DNA from: Deltaproteobacteria bacterium
GTDB taxonomy: Bacteria > Desulfobacterota > Syntrophobacteria > Syntrophobacterales > Syntrophobacteraceae
Assembly: GCA_021777755.1 (NCBI GenBank)
Contig: JAJYDE010000006.1
Coordinates: forward strand, 1 to 64,000
Direction of reading: 5' to 3'
DNA: 64,000 nucleotides
A program made the translations under genes and the position numbers. Shown here piece after piece: positions 59,178 to 64,000 of the stretch (within the stretch, counting starts at the first letter, position 1; every line of letters begins with the position of its first letter). The notes beneath the pieces are model-generated. The model worked only from the letters and a program-made list of their open reading frames with translations. It was not told where the DNA came from and ran no database searches.

Positions 59178-61352
59178 TTGAATCGATCGGCCGTGGTTCC
59201 GGATTCAAAAATGGATCCCGCGAAATCCGATTTTTCCGCCTGGATTGCTATCCTGAACTGTCTGGGACTCGCACTGGTCGCCCTCATTGTATTGATTTTG
59301 CTGAGTGGGACTGATTTTGGTCCTCAGTCCGTTGCGGTTTCCCCGGAAGGGGTGTGGGTGTATGGCCGAAAAACGCTCTGGTCTCTGACACGCCGCGGCG
59401 ATGTTACGGGCAGGTACAGCGCGGCCGAGTTGGGCACGGGACTTAACGTGGACGTGCTGGCCCCACTGGATGATGCTCAAATTATCCTGCACGACAAAAA
59501 TTCCGGGAGATGGCGGTATTGCCGCTTCGGCCGCGATGGCACGGTCGATGTGCATAGTCGGCCATTGTTCGATGGTATCGAGGCCGGGCGTAATGGCGAC
59601 AAAGCGGCCGTCGCCATTGCCCCGGGCCATGAGCGTTGGGTTTTCGCCGATTTCGATAGGGGCGACATCCTGCTCCTGGATTCTCGAAGGCAAGTGAGGG
59701 CGGAAGGTAAAGGGCTTAAAAATCCCGACGGGGGTGTTGCGATCTGGCTGCCCGATCAGACCCTCGGGCTTATCGCCACCGGACACCGGACGTTCCATGT
59801 CTCAAGTCTCGAAGGAGACCGTGTCGCTCCACTGGAGAAGCGTTTGCGACTCAAGGACCATGGTTATGTCTGGTCCGCGGCCTTTGACTCGCAGCGCGGG
59901 TTGTGGTTGCTCTCTTTTTCATCCATGCGCGACGGCGACCGCCATCTTTGGGAGGTGGACGACACCGGCGCCTTTACAAAAAGAGTTCTCCTCGATGATG
60001 ACGGTCAGCCAGCGCAAATCGTGATGTTAGACCCGAACACCGCCCTTATACCCGATTTGGTAACACGGTATGTGCATCGCCTCGATCTTGCCGGCGGGAA
60101 TATCGACGATTTCGGCGATAAGAGCTTTCGCGCCGCGCTGGCGCATGGACAGGAGCTTTATGACCATATCGGTGTTGCTGCCGGCAGCGTGTTGGTCGTC
60201 TTGCTTTTAATACCTTTTATCATCGCCTTCTATTGCACTTTCCGCGACATGGATCGACCGCTGATGGCGGAGCAATCGCTGCCGCCCGCCGCACCGCTTG
60301 AGGGCGAGTTTTGGTTTACGCCTAATCCCGCCCGGAAGGGATTTCTTCGCCGACTGGCCTGTGGCGGCGGGGCGGCGGTTCTGGTTTTGGGGATAGGGGA
60401 GGCTTGGCTGTTCAATTATGCAACCGGCTCTTACCACTGGTTCATCCTGTTGTTGTGGCCGGGTTTAGGGGCCATATTTTCGGTCGAGCGCTTGGTGGCC
60501 GCATGGAAAGAGCAAAAGACCAAATTGGGTATCAGAGACAACCTTGTCTTGTATGACGGCGGACAAGGAAAGATCGAGGCATACCCGCTGACGGTCGTTC
60601 TGAGCGACGGAATGTGTCTTTGTGTCGGCTCACACAAAGTGGTTTTTAAAGGTCTGATATCCTCCATGTGGAATGCCGAGGAAGTGAGAGCCCATCTCTT
60701 GTCCAGACTCCCGTCCGAAAACCGGGTTTCTTCCTCAATACTCCGATTGGAAATGCGCAAACGGTGCGCGTATCCGGTGTATAGCATGCCGCCCCCGGCA
60801 CTGATCGAGGGTGCATTGTGGTTCACGCCCAACCCTGAGTGGCTGAAGCGTATGTTTCCGGTCATCTGGATTGGTACGCCGGCCTGGTTGGGGTTTGCCA
60901 TGTTTATAGGTCTGCCGCGCGCAAAGCACGGTGGGTTCAGTCTGCCCGGTAAGCTAGTTTACAGTGTATTACTCCCGACCTTGTTTGTACTTATTCCGTA
61001 TTGTGCCTGGCAGTGGCGGTGGGCTAAAAAAAGAAGTGGCACGTGTAGACTGGGCCTTAAAGATGACACCGTGCTCTACGACCATGGGAGCGGCAGGCTT
61101 CAGGAACATCCACTCGAAACTGTTTTGACCGACGGAAACCAGGTGCTTGTAGGTCGGCACAAGTTGCGGTTGAGTCCGCGGGGAGACGCCCCGTTGATGT
61201 GGAATCCGGAGGAACTTCGAGCTTTCCTTCTTCCTCGGCTGCCCTCGAAAAACATAGTGTCTTCTTCTTGCTTACAGCGGGAGGCGTGGCGGCGTATACA
61301 GTCGCTACTCGCGTCCGCGGTAAAACAACTCTTGCCGGGCCGCAAGCGTTGA
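59178..61352 (+). CDS. Membrane protein with beta-propeller-like ectodomain and duplicated cytoplasmic-type domains
   Basis: About 724 residues from a TTG at 59178 preceded by GGGGA (the ATG at 59211 lacks an RBS). One transmembrane helix (about residues 20-42), then about 300 residues of beta-rich, propeller-like repeats (VAVSPEGVWVYGRKTLW, ERWVFADFDRGDILLL, GYVWSAAFDSQRGLWLL). A second helix follows near 345-365. Then come two copies of a unit: FWFTPNP / LWFTPNP, two transmembrane helices, LGIRDNLVLYDGGQGKIEAYPL / LGLKDDTVLYDHGSGRLQEHPL, MWNAEEVRAHLLSRLPSENRVSSS / MWNPEELRAFLLPRLPSKNIVSSS. The domain shape recalls PH-like or small beta domains. Not recognised. Confidence 0.75.
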   Translation: MNRSAVVPDSKMDPAKSDFSAWIAILNCLGLALVALIVLILLSGTDFGPQSVAVSPEGVWVYGRKTLWSLTRRGDVTGRYSAAELGTGLNVDVLAPLDDAQIILHDKNSGRWRYCRFGRDGTVDVHSRPLFDGIEAGRNGDKAAVAIAPGHERWVFADFDRGDILLLDSRRQVRAEGKGLKNPDGGVAIWLPDQTLGLIATGHRTFHVSSLEGDRVAPLEKRLRLKDHGYVWSAAFDSQRGLWLLSFSSMRDGDRHLWEVDDTGAFTKRVLLDDDGQPAQIVMLDPNTALIPDLVTRYVHRLDLAGGNIDDFGDKSFRAALAHGQELYDHIGVAAGSVLVVLLLIPFIIAFYCTFRDMDRPLMAEQSLPPAAPLEGEFWFTPNPARKGFLRRLACGGGAAVLVLGIGEAWLFNYATGSYHWFILLLWPGLGAIFSVERLVAAWKEQKTKLGIRDNLVLYDGGQGKIEAYPLTVVLSDGMCLCVGSHKVVFKGLISSMWNAEEVRAHLLSRLPSENRVSSSILRLEMRKRCAYPVYSMPPPALIEGALWFTPNPEWLKRMFPVIWIGTPAWLGFAMFIGLPRAKHGGFSLPGKLVYSVLLPTLFVLIPYCAWQWRWAKKRSGTCRLGLKDDTVLYDHGSGRLQEHPLETVLTDGNQVLVGRHKLRLSPRGDAPLMWNPEELRAFLLPRLPSKNIVSSSCLQREAWRRIQSLLASAVKQLLPGRKR

Positions 61353-61555
61353 AAAGCTGGACCGCTAAAAACGATTGGAAACCGACGGGGGGCGTAGAGC
61401 GGGCCGGCACAAAGGTTTCTGGACGCGGTTCCCGTTGTTCCCGCCTCTTTTGTCGATAGCGGCGTTGGGGATGGTTGCCGCGGGCGGGTTCTTTCAGTTA
61501 AATAGCTGTGGCTGGTGTTTGCGTTTGACGAATTTCAGGACTGGAGAAAACGAGA

Positions 61556-62374
61556 ATGGGTATGGGACGAGACGAGACGACGGCTGGCGCCCTCTCCAGG
61601 CTGGAAGCAATTCTTGCGGCCATGAAGAGCTTGGTTGCGGCTTTTTCCGGCGGGGTGGACAGCACGCTGCTTCTTGCCGTCGCGCGAAGGGTCCTGGGCG
61701 AAGCTGTTTTGGCGGTGACCGCCGAGTCGGCAACAACCGCGGCTCACGAGATGAGCGAGGCGGTGCGGTTTGCCGCGGATATGGGCGTTGAACATCTGAT
61801 CATCGAATCCCGGGAGATGGATGATCCCGAATTTGTAAAAAATGGGACCGACAGGTGTTACACGTGCAAGAGCGGCCGTTTTGCGGCCATAGCGGCAATT
61901 GCGAAGGAAAAAGGCATGGCTTTTGTGGCCGACGGTTCCAATATCGATGATCTGTCGGATTTCCGGCCGGGCATGAGGGCGGTGCGGGAACTGGGGGTGA
62001 GAAGCCCGCTTATCGAAGCGGGGCTTTCCAAGGCCGAGGTGAGGCTGTTATCCAGGCAACTGGGGCTTCCGACCTGGGACAAGCCCGCCTACGCCTGTCT
62101 TGCCACCCGCATTCCGTGCGGAAGCCCGATCACGGTGGAAAAGCTCAGGCGCATAGATGCCTGTGAAGAGCTTGTGCGGGCGATGTCGATCAGCAGGCAG
62201 GTGCGTGTGAGGGACTACGGCGATACGGCGCGGATAGAAGTGGCCGGGGAAGACATGGAAAAAATGGTTGAAAGGGGCTCGCGGGAGCGCATTACCGCTT
62301 TTTGCAAAGAGCTTGGCTTCCGGTTTGTGACCCTCGATCTGCGGGGTTACACCATGGGAAGCACCAATATATAG
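61556..62374 (+). CDS. larE: Nickel-pincer cofactor sulfur transferase LarE
   Basis: 272 residues, PP-loop ATPase (SGGVDSTLLLAVARR, about 37-43). LarE adenylates the pyridinium dicarboxylate mononucleotide and supplies its sulfur. The Cys in KPAYACLATRIPCGSP corresponds to the sacrificial Cys of L. plantarum LarE. Additional cysteines CYTCK (about 101-105) could be part of a [4Fe-4S]-type sulfur relay described for other LarE proteins (assignment tentative). GGAG lies about 9 bases upstream. larB follows after 19 bases. Confidence 0.94.
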   Translation: MGMGRDETTAGALSRLEAILAAMKSLVAAFSGGVDSTLLLAVARRVLGEAVLAVTAESATTAAHEMSEAVRFAADMGVEHLIIESREMDDPEFVKNGTDRCYTCKSGRFAAIAAIAKEKGMAFVADGSNIDDLSDFRPGMRAVRELGVRSPLIEAGLSKAEVRLLSRQLGLPTWDKPAYACLATRIPCGSPITVEKLRRIDACEELVRAMSISRQVRVRDYGDTARIEVAGEDMEKMVERGSRERITAFCKELGFRFVTLDLRGYTMGSTNI

Positions 62375-62393
62375 ACAAGGATGAAACCGGAGT

Positions 62394-63179
62394 ATGGATC
62401 ATAAGCATCTGCGGGGGCTGCTGGAGAAGGTTCGAAGCGGGGAACTGGACCCGGATTCGGCAATGGTCAAATTAAGGAAGCTTCCCTTCGAAAACCTCGG
62501 GTTCGCGCGGATCGACAATCACCGATGCGTGCGCACCGGGGCCGCGGAGGTGATATTTTGCCAGGGTAAAACGATTGCCCAGATCCAGGGGATTGTGGAG
62601 CGGATTTCGGAACACCATTCGAATGTTCTGGCCACAAGGGCCGGGCGCGAGGTGTACGAGGCGATTTGTCAACGTGGTGTGCTGTGCGAGTACCACGAGA
62701 TGGCGAAAATCGTGGTGATTCGTCCCGAACCGTTGGAGCAAGCCGGAAACATCGCGGTTGTAAGCGCGGGGACTTCGGATATTCCGGTTGCCGAGGAAGC
62801 CGCGGTTACCGCCGAGGTATTGGGAAATCGCGTCAATCGCATCTTTGATGTGGGGGTGGCCGGCATTCACCGGCTGCTGGATGTTTGCGACGACCTGTTC
62901 GAAGCCAACGTGGCGGTGGTCGTGGCGGGAATGGAAGGAGCCCTTGCGAGCGTAGTGGGCGGGCTGGTTTCCTGCCCGGTCATAGGGGTTCCCACAAGCA
63001 TCGGATACGGGGCCAGTTTCGGGGGCGTGGCGGCCCTGTTGAGCATGCTCAACAGTTGCGCCTCGGGGGTATCGGTTGTCAATATAGATAACGGGTTCGG
63101 GGCGGGATACCAGGCCGCGCTGATCAACAAGGCGGCCCGGGAAAGGGTGGTTTGCGCCCCCTCGGAGGTGCAAAGATGA
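62394..63179 (+). CDS. larB: Pyridinium-3,5-biscarboxylic acid mononucleotide synthase LarB
   Basis: 261 residues. AIR carboxylase (PurE)-like enzyme that carboxylates nicotinic acid adenine dinucleotide and releases AMP in the first step of nickel-pincer nucleotide synthesis. The C-terminal PurE-like half has [61 protein letters not shown] and [14 protein letters not shown]. It overlaps larC by 4 bases. Confidence 0.96.
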   Translation: MDHKHLRGLLEKVRSGELDPDSAMVKLRKLPFENLGFARIDNHRCVRTGAAEVIFCQGKTIAQIQGIVERISEHHSNVLATRAGREVYEAICQRGVLCEYHEMAKIVVIRPEPLEQAGNIAVVSAGTSDIPVAEEAAVTAEVLGNRVNRIFDVGVAGIHRLLDVCDDLFEANVAVVVAGMEGALASVVGGLVSCPVIGVPTSIGYGASFGGVAALLSMLNSCASGVSVVNIDNGFGAGYQAALINKAARERVVCAPSEVQR

Positions 63180-64000
63180 GGATAGCCTATTTCGACTGTT
63201 TTTCCGGGGCAAGCGGAGACATGATCCTGGGGGCCCTTATGGACGCCGGGCTTGGAGTCGAACGGCTGCGGGCCGAGCTTGCCAAGCTTGGCCTTTCGCA
63301 CTTCGAGATCAAAGCGGAGAAGGTGGTCAAAAGGGGTATCGCCGGAAGCAGGGCGATCGTAACGATAGATGAGGGCCACCATCGGCACCATCACCGTCGC
63401 CTGGGGGATATAGAGGAAATCATAGGGCAAAGCGGCCTGGCCGAGGCGGTGAAGGAGACAAGCACAAGGGTTTTCAGGCGACTGGCCGAGGCCGAGGCAA
63501 GAGTGCATCGCACGCGAGTCGAGGAGATCCATTTTCACGAAGTGGGCGCCATGGATGCGATCATAGACGTGGTCGGTGCCGTGGCGGGCCTTGCGGCCAT
63601 GGAGGTGGACGCGGTTTGCTGTTCGGCCTTCAATGTGGGCGGGGGAACCGTCGAGTGCGCCCACGGGATTTTGCCTGTGCCGGCTCCGGCCACGGCCGAA
63701 CTGATCAAAGGGCGGCCCTTTTATGCAACTTCGGCTTCGGGCGAGCTTTTAACGCCGACCGGGGCGGCCATTTTGACAACGCTTTGCTCTCGCTTCGGCC
63801 CCGCTCCGCCGATGACCCTGGAAACTATCGGCTACGGGGCCGGAAGCCGCGAAACCGAAATCCCCAACCTGCTGCGGGTGATGACGGGACAGGGGGAAGA
63901 GGAACAGCACGGCTATGAAACCGAACGGATCGCGGTTGTCGAGACGAATATCGACGACATGAATCCCCAGTTATATGACTATCTTATCGGTAAAATGCTC
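63176..64000 (+). CDS. larC: Nickel-pincer cofactor cyclometallase LarC (3' end outside window)
   Basis: At least 275 residues; no stop before the window edge, which is why the ORF track lacks it. LarC inserts nickel into the cofactor using CTP. Motifs: [20 protein letters not shown] at the N-terminus, the His-rich metal region [29 protein letters not shown], and [10 protein letters not shown] near the end. The ATG overlaps the larB TGA. No larA (lactate racemase) is seen, so the cofactor may serve another LarA-family enzyme elsewhere. Confidence 0.95.
   Translation, partial: MRIAYFDCFSGASGDMILGALMDAGLGVERLRAELAKLGLSHFEIKAEKVVKRGIAGSRAIVTIDEGHHRHHHRRLGDIEEIIGQSGLAEAVKETSTRVFRRLAEAEARVHRTRVEEIHFHEVGAMDAIIDVVGAVAGLAAMEVDAVCCSAFNVGGGTVECAHGILPVPAPATAELIKGRPFYATSASGELLTPTGAAILTTLCSRFGPAPPMTLETIGYGAGSRETEIPNLLRVMTGQGEEEQHGYETERIAVVETNIDDMNPQLYDYLIGKML

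Noticed and set aside
1-64000. tRNA or rRNA genes
   Set aside because: No stretch with a TTCGANNC arm plus matching acceptor stem, and no rRNA-like sequence, was recognised by eye; a covariance-model search would be needed to be sure.

Overview
The window reads as a chromosomal segment of a Gram-negative anaerobe, most likely a deltaproteobacterium (Desulfobacterota) of the Syntrophobacter/Syntrophus/Desulfomonile kind. The hints are an anaerobic sulfite reductase operon (asrABC), a benzoate-CoA-ligase-like enzyme near a cyclohexa-1,5-diene-carbonyl-CoA-hydratase-like enzyme, a sigma-54 style flagellar operon, lipoproteins, and nickel-pincer cofactor genes. Base composition is moderately GC-rich throughout, except for the AT-rich specificity segments of hsdS. 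The genus is an inference; no rRNA or tRNA gene was seen.

Layout. 1-5 kb: 3' part of ftsH, then a minus-strand run of a zinc-ribbon protein, a CoA-disulfide reductase with rhodanese domain and a BPL_N glutamine-amidotransferase-like protein. 5-14 kb: aryl-CoA ligase, lipB-lipA, a truncated NuoL-like fragment, a minus-strand cluster of two AbrB-like DUF2080 proteins plus a GNAT acetyltransferase, and a plus-strand SDR, dienoyl-CoA hydratase and isochorismatase-like operon. 14-18 kb: typA, and a vsr-dcm cassette followed by a truncated Eco29kI-type GIY-YIG nuclease. 18-29 kb: secreted small proteins, a lipoprotein amidase, and the flagellar operon flgBC-fliEFGHIJ-motE read from a sigma-54-type promoter, with an NtrC-type activator encoded just upstream. 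29-46 kb: a TPR protein, a membrane methyltransferase, a giant envelope protein, a diguanylate cyclase, two DUF2889-like proteins (one fused to a PHP domain), a DUF169-CoaE fusion, a PAS histidine kinase, asrABC behind an FNR/HcpR-like palindrome, and a periplasmic CxxC protein.

46-55 kb is a defence island and the most interesting part. It is a type I restriction-modification operon, hsdM-rhuM-X-X-hsdR with hsdS third, in which every junction overlaps by a few bases. Besides RhuM it contains a 330-residue protein whose N-terminus looks like a proteasome/HslV-type Ntn hydrolase (Met-Thr start, DSR, VK and AGA motifs). This suggests a restriction system with a built-in peptidase-like component.

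55-59 kb is a decay zone: one CRISPR-repeat-like 30-mer, an IS1634-type transposase, a frameshifted RHS/polymorphic-toxin relic and a frameshifted acyl-CoA dehydrogenase relic. 59-64 kb holds an unrecognised membrane protein with a tandem duplication, then larE-larB-larC (the last cut by the window end) for nickel-pincer nucleotide synthesis.
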